A stretch of 64,000 nucleotides of DNA from Pseudomonadota bacterium (GTDB lineage Bacteria > Pseudomonadota > Alphaproteobacteria > Rhodospirillales > Magnetospirillaceae), in NCBI GenBank assembly GCA_023458315.1, contig JAEXAH010000030.1:17377-81376 (forward strand). The letters are read 5' to 3'. Below, piece after piece: positions 17,154-26,701 of the stretch (position 1 is its first letter; each line of letters starts with the position of its first letter). The position numbers were made by a program, and so were the translations under genes. The notes below the pieces were generated by a model that was not told the origin of the DNA, did no database searches, and worked only from the letters and a program-made list of their open reading frames with translations.

Positions 17154-18275
17154 ATGGATTTGCTGGCTGGCCTCTGGAATTACGGCGTCGTCTCCCTGTT
17201 CATCCTGACCGTGGTGGTGTTCGTCCATGAAGGCGGACATTATCTGGTCGCGCGGTGGAACGGCGTGAAGGTGGAGGTTTTCTCCGTCGGCTTCGGCCGT
17301 GAGATTTGGGGCTGGACCGACAAATCCGGCACCCGCTGGCGCATCAGCCTGCTGCCGTTGGGTGGCTATGTCCGCATGTTCGGCGATGGCGACGCCGCTT
17401 CGGCCACCGCCGACGAACGCCCCATGACCGAGGCCGAGAAGGCGGTCAGCTTCCGCCACAAGCGGGTCGGCCAGCGCGCCGCCATCGTCTTCGCCGGTCC
17501 CGCCGCCAATTTCATCTTCGCCATATTCGGCATGGCCATGATGCTGATGGTGCTGGGCGAGCAGGTGCTGGAACCGGTGGTCGGGCAGGTGCATCCCGGC
17601 AGCGCCGCCGAAGAGGCGGGACTGAAGCCCGGCGACCGGGTGGTGGCCATCAACGGCACCGCCATCGAACGCTTCATGGACATCAAGCGCACGGTCATGC
17701 TGTATCTGGAACAGCCGCTGACCCTGACCTATGAACGGGACGGCCGCGCCGCCGACGTCATCGTGCGCCCGCGCATCGTCGAGATCGGCGGCCAGAAACA
17801 GCCGCTGATCGGCATTGGCGCCGACGTCAGCCGCGTCCAGTCCGTGCAGTACGGGCCGCTTCAGGCCCTGGGCCGCGCCGTGGTCAACACCGAGACCATG
17901 GTGACGTCCACCTTCGTCGGCATCGGCCAGATGCTGACCGGCCACCGCGACAGCGATGAACTGGGCGGCCCGATCCGTATCGCCAAAGGCGCGGGCGAGG
18001 CGGCGCAAAGCGGAATCGCCAGCGTCGTCTTCTACATGATCCTGCTTTCTCTTAACCTGGGATTAATCAATTTGTTCCCCATCCCTGTATTGGATGGTGG
18101 ACATTTGATGTTCTATGCCTGCGAAGCCATCCTTGGTAGGCCCCTGGGCGAGAAGGCACAAGAATATGGTTTCCGAATCGGCCTGTTTCTGGTATTGGCC
18201 TTGATGGTCTTCGCCACCCGTAACGATATTGTATCGTTGCCGGTGTGGGGCATGGTGAAGCAAATGCTTCCGTGA
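17154..18275 (+). CDS. rseP: Site-2 intramembrane zinc metalloprotease
   Basis: 373 residues. The zinc motif HEGGH lies in the first membrane segment (about 24-28), a PDZ domain occupies about 110-200 (GSAAEEAGLKPGDRVVAINGTAI), and the second active-site motif NLFPIPVLDGGHL lies near 305. RseP cleaves anti-sigma factors and leftover signal peptides within the inner membrane. It has one PDZ-like unit where E. coli RseP has two, in keeping with its shorter length. bamA follows after about 50 bases. Confidence 0.95.
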   Translation: MDLLAGLWNYGVVSLFILTVVVFVHEGGHYLVARWNGVKVEVFSVGFGREIWGWTDKSGTRWRISLLPLGGYVRMFGDGDAASATADERPMTEAEKAVSFRHKRVGQRAAIVFAGPAANFIFAIFGMAMMLMVLGEQVLEPVVGQVHPGSAAEEAGLKPGDRVVAINGTAIERFMDIKRTVMLYLEQPLTLTYERDGRAADVIVRPRIVEIGGQKQPLIGIGADVSRVQSVQYGPLQALGRAVVNTETMVTSTFVGIGQMLTGHRDSDELGGPIRIAKGAGEAAQSGIASVVFYMILLSLNLGLINLFPIPVLDGGHLMFYACEAILGRPLGEKAQEYGFRIGLFLVLALMVFATRNDIVSLPVWGMVKQMLP

Positions 18276-18325
18276 CCTAGGATACGCCATCGGAAAAGAT
18301 GGCCGGACGTCGCAGGGGGGCTTTG

Positions 18326-20599
18326 ATGAGTTTCGTGCGTAAGACTGCGCTGGTCGCCGGTTTCCTGGCCGTGGCGGCCCCGGCCCTCGCTCAGGACGGG
18401 GCTCGTGTCCGCCAGATCGTGGTGCAGGGCACGCAGCGTATCGAGGTCGAGACCGTCAAGTCGTACATGGCGATTTCCGAGGGCGATCCCTACGATTCCG
18501 ATCGCGTCGACCGGTCGCTGAAGACCCTGTTCAACACCGGCCTGTTCGCCGACGTCGCCATCCGGCGCGAGGGCGACATGGTGGTGGTGCGCGTGGTGGA
18601 AAACCCCATCATCAACCGCATCGCCTTCGAGGGGAACAAGCGCATCAAGGAAGAGGAGCTGACGCAGGAAACCCAACTGCGTCCGCGCGTCGTCTATACC
18701 CGCACCAAGGTGCAAAGCGACGTCAAGCGCATCCTCGACCTCTATCGCCGCAATGGCCGCTTCGGCGCCACCGCCGAGCCGAAGATCATCCAGCTTGAGC
18801 AGAACCGCGTCGATCTGGTGTTCGAGATCAGCGAAGGCGAGCCGACCTACGTCAAGCGCATCAATTTCGTCGGCAACCACAAGTACAGCGATTCGCGCCT
18901 GCGCGAAGTGCTGATGACCAAGGAAGAGCGGTGGTACCGCTTCTTCTCCAGCGACGACACCTATGATCCCGATCGCGTCACCTATGACCGCGAATTGCTG
19001 CGCCGCTATTACCTGAAGCACGGTTTCGCCGATTTCCGCGTGTCCTCGGCGGTGGCGGAACTGACGCCGGACCGTCAGGGCTTCTTCATCACCATGACGG
19101 TGGACGAGGGCGACCGCTACAAGTTCGGCACCTCGGAGATCAACGCCAACATCAAGGACCTCAAGGTCGAGGAACTCCAGCCGCTGCTGGTGTCGCAGCC
19201 GGGCGACTGGTACAACGCCGATCAGGTCGAAGACATCGTCCAGAAGCTGACCGACGCGCTCGGCACCCGCGGCTACGCCTTCGTCGACGTCAAGCCGCAG
19301 GTGAACCGTGACCGCGAGAACAAGGTCATCAACATCACCTACGACATTCAGGAAGGACCGCGCGTGTATGTCGAGCGCATCGACATCACCGGCAACGTCC
19401 GCACCCTGGACAAGGTGATCCGCCGCGAATTCAAGCTGGTGGAAGGCGACGCCTTCAACACCGCCAAGCTGCGCCGGTCGCGCCAGCGCATCAAGGATCT
19501 GAATTTCTTCGAAAAGGCCGAAGTCACCAACGTCCCGTCGGAAACCGCGCCCGACCGCACGGTGATCAAGGTGGACGTCCAGGAAAAGTCCACCGGCGAA
19601 TTGTCGTTCGGCGTCGGCTGGTCCACGGTCGCCGGTCCGCTGGCCGAAGCGTCCATGCGCGAACGCAACCTGCTGGGCCGTGGCCAGGATCTGCGCGTCA
19701 GCGCCTCGATCGGCACCAAGCAGAACCAGGCGCAGTTGAACTTCACCGAGCCCTATTTCCTGGATCGCCAACTGGCGGCGGGCTTCGACGCGTTCGCCAT
19801 CACTCGCAAACTGCAAAACGAAAGCAGCTACGATTCCAACACGGTCGGCGGTGCGTTGCGCGGCGGCTATCACATCCACGAAAACCTGCGCCAGGACATC
19901 AAGTACACCCTGAAGCGCGACAAAGTGGAAAACGTCGACACCAACGCTTCCCTCTACATCAAGGAGCAGGAAGGCACGGCGACGCTGTCGTCCATCCAGC
20001 AGACCCTGATGTGGGATTACCGCGATTCCAAGGTCGAGCCGACCGAGGGCTATTATTTCCGCGTCAACAACGAGGTCGCGGGTCTTGGTGGAAGCCAGAA
20101 GTTCCTGCGCAACAATTTCGGCGCCGGGCAATATTTCCCCCTGGACGAAGGCGTGGTGCTGGGTCTGACCGGTAGCTTCGGTTACATGAGCGGCTTCGGC
20201 GACGAAAAGATCCGCATCACCGAACGCTACTTCCTGGGCGGCGACACCCTGCGCGGTTTCGCCAGTGCCGGTGTCGGTCCCCGCGACAAGAGCTCGGGCG
20301 ATGCCCTGGGTGGCCTGTGGCAATATGCCGGCAGCGCCCAGCTCAAGTTCCCGTTGGGCCTGCCCGAGGAACTGGGCTTCGGCGGCCAGATCTTCAGCGA
20401 TTTCGGTTCGGTCGGTGAAACCGAGAACTACGCCAGCGGCACCATCGATCAGGCGACCTCGGTCCGCGTTTCGGTCGGCGCCGGCGTCACCTGGAAGTCG
20501 CCCATGGGGCCGGTGGCGGTCGATCTGGGCTTCCCGATCATGAAGGAAAGCTTCGACAAGCGCGAATTGTTCCGCTTCAACTTCGGCACGAGGTTCTAG
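18326..20599 (+). CDS. bamA: Outer membrane protein assembly factor BamA
   Basis: 757 residues from ATG 18326, chosen over ATG 18299 because AGGGGGG lies about 6 bases upstream and a clean signal peptide follows (MSFVRKTALVAGFLAVAAPALA). About five POTRA domains occupy roughly 24-420 (first IVVQGTQRIEVETVKSY). The C-terminal half is the 16-strand barrel with the lid-lock element FLGGDTLRGF (VRGF-like) and a terminal Phe (FRFNFGTRF). It inserts beta-barrel proteins into the outer membrane. ompH starts one base after its stop. Confidence 0.96.
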   Translation: MSFVRKTALVAGFLAVAAPALAQDGARVRQIVVQGTQRIEVETVKSYMAISEGDPYDSDRVDRSLKTLFNTGLFADVAIRREGDMVVVRVVENPIINRIAFEGNKRIKEEELTQETQLRPRVVYTRTKVQSDVKRILDLYRRNGRFGATAEPKIIQLEQNRVDLVFEISEGEPTYVKRINFVGNHKYSDSRLREVLMTKEERWYRFFSSDDTYDPDRVTYDRELLRRYYLKHGFADFRVSSAVAELTPDRQGFFITMTVDEGDRYKFGTSEINANIKDLKVEELQPLLVSQPGDWYNADQVEDIVQKLTDALGTRGYAFVDVKPQVNRDRENKVINITYDIQEGPRVYVERIDITGNVRTLDKVIRREFKLVEGDAFNTAKLRRSRQRIKDLNFFEKAEVTNVPSETAPDRTVIKVDVQEKSTGELSFGVGWSTVAGPLAEASMRERNLLGRGQDLRVSASIGTKQNQAQLNFTEPYFLDRQLAAGFDAFAITRKLQNESSYDSNTVGGALRGGYHIHENLRQDIKYTLKRDKVENVDTNASLYIKEQEGTATLSSIQQTLMWDYRDSKVEPTEGYYFRVNNEVAGLGGSQKFLRNNFGAGQYFPLDEGVVLGLTGSFGYMSGFGDEKIRITERYFLGGDTLRGFASAGVGPRDKSSGDALGGLWQYAGSAQLKFPLGLPEELGFGGQIFSDFGSVGETENYASGTIDQATSVRVSVGAGVTWKSPMGPVAVDLGFPIMKESFDKRELFRFNFGTRF

Positions 20600-20600
20600 C

Positions 20601-21209
20601 ATGAATGCCGGGGTGCGGGCCCGCCTGGGGCTGGCCGTCCTTGCCGTTCACCTTGCCTGTGCCGTTCCTGCCTGGGCCGAACCGGCCAAGCTGCCGACCG
20701 CCACCGTCATGGTGGTGGACGTGCAGGGTGCGTTGCAGCAATCGGTGGCCGCCAAGGGCTTGCGGACGCAGCGCGACCAGTTCCTGCAAGGTTTCCAGGC
20801 GGAACTGGAAAAGAACCGCGCCAGCCTGAAGGAAACCGAAAGCGAACTGGTTCGCCAGAAATCGGCCATGGCCCCCGATGCCTGGCAGCAGAAGGCACGG
20901 GCCTTCGAACAGCAGGTGTTCGAGTTCAACCAGCGTTTCCAGCGCAACAACCAGGCGGTGGACAAGTCGTTCCGCGCGGGCATGAGCGAGTTGTCGGACG
21001 CGCTGGCGCAAGTCACCGAGGAACTGGCCAGCGAGATGGGCGCCAATCTGGTGCTGCCCAAGTCGCAGATTTTCCTGCATGATCCGCGCATGGAAATGAC
21101 CCAGCAGGTGGTGGAACGCCTGAACAGGAAGTTCCCGTCGGTGAATTTCCCCACGCCGACCGTCGAGGGCGACGCCCCGCGCGCACCGGCGCCGCTGAAG
21201 AAGAAGTAG
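20601..21209 (+). CDS. OmpH/Skp-family periplasmic chaperone
   Basis: 202 residues with a signal peptide ending near AVPAWA (about residues 16-21). The remainder is highly helical and charged, with coiled-coil-like stretches (about 60-140), as in Skp, which holds unfolded outer-membrane proteins on the way to BamA. The start of the mature domain, TVMVVDVQGALQQS, matches the Skp strand-helix opening. A Lys-rich C-terminal tail is present. Position between bamA and lpxD is the conserved one for this family. Confidence 0.9.
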   Translation: MNAGVRARLGLAVLAVHLACAVPAWAEPAKLPTATVMVVDVQGALQQSVAAKGLRTQRDQFLQGFQAELEKNRASLKETESELVRQKSAMAPDAWQQKARAFEQQVFEFNQRFQRNNQAVDKSFRAGMSELSDALAQVTEELASEMGANLVLPKSQIFLHDPRMEMTQQVVERLNRKFPSVNFPTPTVEGDAPRAPAPLKKK

Positions 21210-21212
21210 ACC

Positions 21213-22232
21213 ATGGCTGATCCGCGTTTCTTTTCCGTCGCCGGTCCGTTCACGCTGGCGCAACTGGCCGAGATTTCCGGCGCCGAGATCGCCCCGGGCA
21301 GCGACGGCACCCTGGTTCTTCACGACGTCGCCGCGCTGGATCAGGCCGGTCCCGAGCACATCGGCTTCCTGGACAATCGCAAGTACATCGACGCCTTCGT
21401 CGCCAGCAAGGCGGGTGCCGCCATCGTGCACCCCGATCTGGCCGCGCGTGCGCCGGGCGGCATGGCGTTGCTGTTGTCCAAGGACCCCTATCGCGCCTAT
21501 GCCAAGGTGGCGCAGGCGTTCTATCCCCGGCCGCGCCTGGAAGCCTGGGTGGCGCCGACCGCCCATGTGGACCCGTCGGCCCGGGTGGGCGAGGGCTGCC
21601 GCATCGAATACGGCGCGGTGATCGGCGCCCGCGCCGAGATCGGCGCCCGCTGTCATATCGGCCCCAACGCGGTGATCGGTGACGGCGTGGAGCTGGGCGA
21701 CGACTGCATCATCGGCGCCAACGCCACCGTGCAGTTCGCCCTGGTCGGCCGCAACGTCAACATCTATCCCGGCGCCCGCATCGGTCAGGACGGTTTCGGT
21801 TTCGCCATGGGGCCGCAGGGGCATCTGAAGGTGCCGCAACTGGGCCGGGTGATCATCGGCGACAACGTGGAAGTCGGCGCCAACACCACCATCGACCGCG
21901 GCGCCGGGCCGGACACGGTGATCGGCGCGGGCAGCATGATTGATAATCTGGTGCAGATTGGGCACAACGTCCAACTGGGCCGTGGCTGCGTCGTGGTGGC
22001 GCAGGTGGGCATTTCCGGTTCGACCAAGTTCGGCGATTTCGTCGCCGCCGGGGGGCAGGCGGGTTTCGCCGGCCATCTGACGGTCGGGACGGGCGCGCGG
22101 GTCGCCGCCCAGGCCGGCGTGATCAAAAGCATCGGGCCGGGTGAAACCGTGGGCGGCACCCCCGCCGTGCCGCAAATGGAATGGCTGCGCCAGTCGGCGG
22201 CCTTGAGCAAGCTGATTCGGCGCAAGGGATAG
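21213..22232 (+). CDS. lpxD: UDP-3-O-(3-hydroxyacyl)glucosamine N-acyltransferase
   Basis: 339 residues. The N-terminal uridine-binding domain (about 1-105) is followed by a left-handed parallel beta-helix of hexapeptide repeats (about 110-310; [20 protein letters not shown]) and a C-terminal helix. The catalytic His region [17 protein letters not shown] is present. LpxD adds the second 3-hydroxyacyl chain in lipid A synthesis. fabZ follows after 60 bases with its own ribosome site. Confidence 0.96.
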   Translation: MADPRFFSVAGPFTLAQLAEISGAEIAPGSDGTLVLHDVAALDQAGPEHIGFLDNRKYIDAFVASKAGAAIVHPDLAARAPGGMALLLSKDPYRAYAKVAQAFYPRPRLEAWVAPTAHVDPSARVGEGCRIEYGAVIGARAEIGARCHIGPNAVIGDGVELGDDCIIGANATVQFALVGRNVNIYPGARIGQDGFGFAMGPQGHLKVPQLGRVIIGDNVEVGANTTIDRGAGPDTVIGAGSMIDNLVQIGHNVQLGRGCVVVAQVGISGSTKFGDFVAAGGQAGFAGHLTVGTGARVAAQAGVIKSIGPGETVGGTPAVPQMEWLRQSAALSKLIRRKG

Positions 22233-22292
22233 GCTGACAGACGGGGCGGCCCGTTCCGGGCGCCACGCGAGGCAGAGAAGGTAAGGACGAAG

Positions 22293-22751
22293 ATGACAGT
22301 GAACGACGCGGGAAAGGTGATCGACATCAACCGGATCATGCAGATGATCCCGCACCGCTATCCTTTCCTCATGGTGGACAAGGTTATCGATGTGATTCCC
22401 AACGAAAGTGCCGTGGGAATCAAGAACGTGACCATCAACGAGCCGTTCTTCCAGGGGCACTTCCCGCAGCGCCCGGTGATGCCCGGCGTGCTGATCATCG
22501 AGGCCATGGCCCAGACTTCGGCCGTGCTGGTGGTCGAAACGCTGGGTGCGGCGTCGGAAGGGAAGCTGGTTTATTTCATGAGTGTTGATACCGCCCGCTT
22601 CCGCAAGCCCGTGGGCCCCGGCGACACCCTGGCCATTCATGTGGTCAAGGAACGGTCGCGGGGCAACGTGTGGAAGTTCCGCGCCGAGGCCAAGGTCGGG
22701 GACACCCTGATGGCCGAAGCCACCTACGCCGCCATGATCCTGGACGACTGA
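22293..22751 (+). CDS. fabZ: 3-hydroxyacyl-[acyl-carrier-protein] dehydratase
   Basis: 152 residues of the hotdog fold with the catalytic segment [13 protein letters not shown] (His near 21), [24 protein letters not shown] (active-site Glu about 70) and the terminal YAAMILDD. It dehydrates 3-hydroxyacyl-ACP in fatty acid synthesis and competes with LpxA/LpxD for the same substrate, explaining the clustering. Its stop overlaps the lpxA start by one base (TGATG). Confidence 0.97.
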   Translation: MTVNDAGKVIDINRIMQMIPHRYPFLMVDKVIDVIPNESAVGIKNVTINEPFFQGHFPQRPVMPGVLIIEAMAQTSAVLVVETLGAASEGKLVYFMSVDTARFRKPVGPGDTLAIHVVKERSRGNVWKFRAEAKVGDTLMAEATYAAMILDD

Positions 22752-23551
22752 TGCCCAATATCCATCCCTCCGCCGTCGTCGATCCCAAGGCGCGCATCGC
22801 CGATTCCGCCACCGTCGGACCGTTCTGCATGGTCGGTCCCGATGTGGAACTGGGCGAACGCGTCGAATTGCTGTCCCACGTCGCCGTGGCCGGCATCACC
22901 AAGGTGGGCGAGGGGACGCGGATTTTCCCGTTCGCCTCCATCGGCCACCCGCCGCAGGATTTGAAGTACAAGGGCGAGCCTTCGACCCTGACCATCGGCA
23001 GGAATTGCCAGATCCGCGAACACGTCACCATGAATCCCGGCACCGAGGGTGGCGGCATGGAAACGCGGGTCGGCGACAATTGCCTGTTCATGGCCAGCGC
23101 CCATGTGGCCCATGACTGCATTCTCGGCAACAACGTCATCATGGCCAACAACGCCACCCTGGCGGGCCATGTGGTGGTGGGCGACTTCGCCTTCCTGGGC
23201 GGCCTGTCGGCGGTGCACCAGTTCGTGCGCATCGGCAAGCACGCCATGATCGGCGGCATGTCGGGCGTCGAGGCCGACGTCATTCCGTTCGGCATCGTCA
23301 TCGGCAACCGCGCCCACCTGAACGGCCTGAACATCGTCGGCCTGAAGCGTCGCGGCTTCTCGCGCGAGGACATTCACACCCTGCGCAACGCCTATCGCCT
23401 GCTGTTCGCTCCCGAGGGCACCTTGCAGGAGCGGGTCGAGGACGTGGCCGAGCAGTACAAGGACAACGGCGCCGTGATGGAGGTGGTGGAGTTCATCCGC
23501 GCCGATTCGTCGCGCCAGTTGTGCACGCCCGGCTTCCGGGATGACAAGTAA
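22751..23551 (+). CDS. lpxA: UDP-N-acetylglucosamine O-acyltransferase
   Basis: 266 residues. Hexapeptide-repeat beta-helix (about 1-190) with the catalytic His region ASAHVAHDCILGNNVIMANNA and LSAVHQFVRIG, then a helical C-terminal domain. It performs the first lipid A step, adding 3-hydroxyacyl to UDP-GlcNAc. The ATG overlaps the fabZ stop by one base and its own 3' end overlaps lpxI by 11 bases, so the block is translationally coupled. Confidence 0.96.
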   Translation: MPNIHPSAVVDPKARIADSATVGPFCMVGPDVELGERVELLSHVAVAGITKVGEGTRIFPFASIGHPPQDLKYKGEPSTLTIGRNCQIREHVTMNPGTEGGGMETRVGDNCLFMASAHVAHDCILGNNVIMANNATLAGHVVVGDFAFLGGLSAVHQFVRIGKHAMIGGMSGVEADVIPFGIVIGNRAHLNGLNIVGLKRRGFSREDIHTLRNAYRLLFAPEGTLQERVEDVAEQYKDNGAVMEVVEFIRADSSRQLCTPGFRDDK

Positions 23552-24362
23552 ACTGGGAATCGTGGCCGGTGGCGGCGAGTTCCCCGGACTCGTCATCGCC
23601 GCCTGCCGCGCCCAGAACCGCCCTTTCCACGTTCTCGCCCTGTCCGGTCACGCCGATCCGGCGGTGATCGGCGACGCCCCGGCCGACTGGATTCGTCTGG
23701 GCGAGGCGGGAACCGGCTTCAAACTGCTGAAGCAGGTCGGGGTGGACGAGGTGGTGATGATCGGCCCCGTGCGCCGTCCCACCCTGCGCGAGCTTGCCCC
23801 CGATTTCCGCACCACCCGTTTTTTCGCCAAGGTCGGCCTCAAGGCGCTGGGCGATGACGGGCTGCTGCGCGCCGTCGCCCGCGAGATCGAGGAAGAGGGC
23901 TTCCGGCTGGTCGGCATCGATCAGGTGCTGGAGGATTGCCTGGCGGTTCCCGGCCTTTACGGCAGCGTTTCCCCCGACGACCAGGCCGAAGCCGACATCC
24001 GGCGCGGTGTCGAGGTGGCGCACGGCCTGGGTGCCCTGGATGTGGGGCAGGCGGTGGTGGTGCAGCAAGGCATCGTGCTGGGGGTCGAGGCCATCGAGGG
24101 CACCGATCGTCTGATCCGCCGTTGCGGCGAATTGCGCCGCGAGGGGGTGGGCGGGGTGCTGGTCAAGATGAAGAAGCCCGGCCAGGACCGTCGCCTGGAC
24201 CTGCCGACCATCGGCACGGCAACCCTGCGCGAAGCCGCCGCCGCCGGTTTGCGCGGCATTGCCGTCGAGGCGGGGGGCGCCCTGGTGCTGGGCCGCGCGG
24301 CGGTGACGGCCGAGGCCGACCGTCTGGGCCTGTTCGTGCTGGGGATCGAGGCGGCATGCTGA
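23541..24362 (+). CDS. lpxI: UDP-2,3-diacylglucosamine diphosphatase LpxI
   Basis: 273 residues of the DUF1009 family: N-terminal KLGIVAGGGEFPGLV (about 4-18), VMIGPVRRPTL, then the C-terminal catalytic domain with VVVQQGIVLGVEAIEGTDRLI and LVKMKKPGQDRRLDLPTIG. LpxI hydrolyses UDP-2,3-diacylglucosamine to lipid X, replacing LpxH; alphaproteobacteria commonly use it. It overlaps lpxA by 11 bases and lpxB by 7. Confidence 0.95.
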   Translation: MTSKLGIVAGGGEFPGLVIAACRAQNRPFHVLALSGHADPAVIGDAPADWIRLGEAGTGFKLLKQVGVDEVVMIGPVRRPTLRELAPDFRTTRFFAKVGLKALGDDGLLRAVAREIEEEGFRLVGIDQVLEDCLAVPGLYGSVSPDDQAEADIRRGVEVAHGLGALDVGQAVVVQQGIVLGVEAIEGTDRLIRRCGELRREGVGGVLVKMKKPGQDRRLDLPTIGTATLREAAAAGLRGIAVEAGGALVLGRAAVTAEADRLGLFVLGIEAAC

Positions 24363-25522
24363 TCTACCTCATCGCCGGTGAACCCTCGGGCGATCTGCTG
24401 GGTGGCCGCCTGATGGCCGGACTCAAGGCACGGACCGGTGGCGACATCCGATTCGCCGGAATCGGCGGTGAAACCATGCGGGCCGAGGGACTGGACAGCT
24501 TGTTTCCCATGCCGGAATTGACCGTGATGGGGTTGGTCGAGGTTCTGCCGCGCATTCCGCGCATCCTGCGCCGGGTGCGGGAAACCGTGGCCGATATCGG
24601 TGCCCGCCGCCCCGACGCCATCGTCACCATCGATTCCTGGGGCTTCACCGGCCGGGTGCAGAAAGCCTGCCAGGACCTTTACCCGGATATTCCGCGCATC
24701 CATTACGTGGCGCCCATGGTGTGGGCGTGGAAGCCGCAGCGGGCCAAGAAGCTGGCCAAGGTGCTGGATCTGCTGATGACCCTGCTGCCGTTCGAGCCGG
24801 ACTGGTTCGAGCGCGAGGGATTGCGGACCATCCATGTGGGCCACCCGGTGATCGAGAGCGGCGCGGGGCAGGGTGACGGCGCTGCTTTCCGCGCCCGCCA
24901 CGGTATCGCCGCCGATGCCCAGGTGCTGGTGGCGTTGCCCGGAAGCCGCCAGTCGGAAACCAATCTGTTGCTGCCGGTGTTCGCCGACACGTTGGCGCGT
25001 CTGGCCCGCTCTCACCCCGATCTGGTGGTGGTGGCGCCGACTGTCGAGACGGTGGCCGACAAGGTGCGCGCCGCCGCCACGGGCTGGCCGTTGCGGGTCG
25101 TGGTGGTGGACAACCGCGCCGAGAAATACGATGCCTTCGCCGCCGGAACCGCCGCCCTGGCGGCGTCGGGCACCGTGGCGCTGGAACTGGCGCTGGCCGG
25201 GTTGCCCGCCGCCATCCTGTATCGCGTCTCGCCCGTCACCGCCTTTGTCGCCCGGCGTTTCATGGGGTTCAGGATCAAGTGGGCGACCCTGGTCAACATG
25301 GTGCTGGACAAGGCCGTGATGCCGGAATTCCTGCAAGAGGATTGTCTGCCCGAGCAGGTGGCGCCGGTCGTGACCCGTCTGCTGGATGATGCGGACGACC
25401 GCGCGGCCCGCCGCGCCGATATGGCAGAGGCCATGGCTCGTCTGGGCTATGGCGGCCCCAGCCCCAGCGACCGCGCCGCCGCCACCGTTTTGGACTTCAT
25501 CGCCGAAAGGAGAACGCCATGA
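24356..25522 (+). CDS. lpxB: Lipid A disaccharide synthase
   Basis: 388 residues of a GT-B glycosyltransferase (family 19). Opens MLIYLIAGEPSGDLLGGRLM and has IHYVAPMVWAWKPQR (about 117-131), LPGSRQSE in the C-terminal half and GTVALELALAGLPA. It condenses lipid X with UDP-diacylglucosamine. Start ATG 24356 overlaps lpxI by 7 bases. The stop overlaps the gloA ATG (ATGA), so transcription probably continues into gloA. Confidence 0.96.
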   Translation: MLIYLIAGEPSGDLLGGRLMAGLKARTGGDIRFAGIGGETMRAEGLDSLFPMPELTVMGLVEVLPRIPRILRRVRETVADIGARRPDAIVTIDSWGFTGRVQKACQDLYPDIPRIHYVAPMVWAWKPQRAKKLAKVLDLLMTLLPFEPDWFEREGLRTIHVGHPVIESGAGQGDGAAFRARHGIAADAQVLVALPGSRQSETNLLLPVFADTLARLARSHPDLVVVAPTVETVADKVRAAATGWPLRVVVVDNRAEKYDAFAAGTAALAASGTVALELALAGLPAAILYRVSPVTAFVARRFMGFRIKWATLVNMVLDKAVMPEFLQEDCLPEQVAPVVTRLLDDADDRAARRADMAEAMARLGYGGPSPSDRAAATVLDFIAERRTP

Positions 25523-25911
25523 GCTGGCGCATGCTGCACACCATGATCCGGGTCGGCAACCTGGACCGCTCCATCGACTTCTATACCCGCCTGTTGGGCA
25601 TGAAGCTGTTGCGGCGGCAGGATTACCCCGATGGCCGCTTCACCCTGGCCTTCGTCGGCTATGGCGACGAGGCCGCCAACACGGTGATCGAGCTGACCCA
25701 CAATTGGGACACCGAATCCTACGATTTGGGCACTGGTTTCGGCCATGTCGCCCTGGGGGTGCCCGACATTTACGCCGCCTGCGACACCCTGGCCGCCAAC
25801 GGCGCCAAGATCACCCGGCCGCCGGGACCGATGAAGCATGGCAAGACCGTCATCGCCTTTATCGAGGACCCGGACGGCTACAAGGTCGAACTGATCGAAC
25901 ACAAGGAATAG
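25519..25911 (+). CDS. gloA: Lactoylglutathione lyase (glyoxalase I)
   Basis: 130 residues, a vicinal-oxygen-chelate fold with two beta-alpha-beta-beta-beta modules. Metal ligands are in HTMIRVGNLDRSIDFY (His near 7), NTVIELTHNWD (Glu), GFGHVALGV (His) and DPDGYKVELIE (Glu). It isomerises the methylglyoxal-glutathione hemithioacetal. It overlaps lpxB by 4 bases, after AGGAGAACGCC, and joins the end of the lipid A operon; the functional link is not obvious. Confidence 0.95.
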   Translation: MSWRMLHTMIRVGNLDRSIDFYTRLLGMKLLRRQDYPDGRFTLAFVGYGDEAANTVIELTHNWDTESYDLGTGFGHVALGVPDIYAACDTLAANGAKITRPPGPMKHGKTVIAFIEDPDGYKVELIEHKE

Positions 25912-25915
25912 GGCC

Positions 25916-26701
25916 ATGGCGCTGGAAGTGCTGACCGCCGGAACACCGTCGGAACGGCCGCCGCTGCTGTTCGTGCACGGCTCGTTCTGCGGCGCCTGGG
26001 TGTGGGCCGAGCACTTCCTGCCCTATTTTGCCGAGGCCGGATGGCATTGCGCGGCGGTGTCGTTGCGCGGCCACGGCGACAGCCCCGACCGCGCCGCGCT
26101 CGACAGTTACGGCCTGGGCGATTACGTCGCCGACGTGCTGGACACCGCCAAGGCTTTGGGGCGGCCGCCGGTGATCATCGGCCATTCCCTGGGCGGCATG
26201 GTGGCGCAACGCGCCGTCTGCCGCATGCGCGCCGCCGGTCTGGCCCTGCTGGCCGCGGTCGGGCCGGGCGGCATCGGTTCGTCCTTCACCCACATGTCGC
26301 TGCGCCATCCAGACCTGCTATGGCAGTTGGGACGCATGCAGACCGTGGGGCCGGAGGGCGTGGATTACGACGTGGTGCGGCGCGGCCTGTTCTCGGCCGA
26401 TTTTCCGCCGGAACGGGCGTTGTCCTTCGTGCCGCGTTTCCAGCGCGAAAGCCAGTTGGCGGCCAACGAATTGCTGATGCCGCAATGGTTCCACCTGATG
26501 CCGCGCCCGCCCATTCCGGCGCTGGTGCTGGGCGGCAGCCGTGATGCCTTCATCCCCTATGGCGATCTGGCCCTGGCCGCCACCTATTGGGCGGCCGAGA
26601 TGAAGGTGGTGGACGGCCTGCCCCATGTGTTGATGCTGGACAACACATGGGAACAGGCGGCGTCCGTGCTGGCCGACTGGCTGAACCGGCGTTTCCTGTA
26701 A
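25916..26701 (+). CDS. Alpha/beta-fold hydrolase
   Basis: 261 residues. Oxyanion-hole motif FVHGSFCGAWVW (about 19-30), nucleophile elbow GHSLGG (Ser near 85), a probable acid in LGGSRDAFIPYGD, and His in GLPHVLMLD, giving a complete Ser-Asp-His triad. The substrate cannot be inferred. It starts 4 bases after gloA and ends against the convergent trmFO stop with no gap. Conserved neighbours do not fix a pathway. Confidence 0.88.
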   Translation: MALEVLTAGTPSERPPLLFVHGSFCGAWVWAEHFLPYFAEAGWHCAAVSLRGHGDSPDRAALDSYGLGDYVADVLDTAKALGRPPVIIGHSLGGMVAQRAVCRMRAAGLALLAAVGPGGIGSSFTHMSLRHPDLLWQLGRMQTVGPEGVDYDVVRRGLFSADFPPERALSFVPRFQRESQLAANELLMPQWFHLMPRPPIPALVLGGSRDAFIPYGDLALAATYWAAEMKVVDGLPHVLMLDNTWEQAASVLADWLNRRFL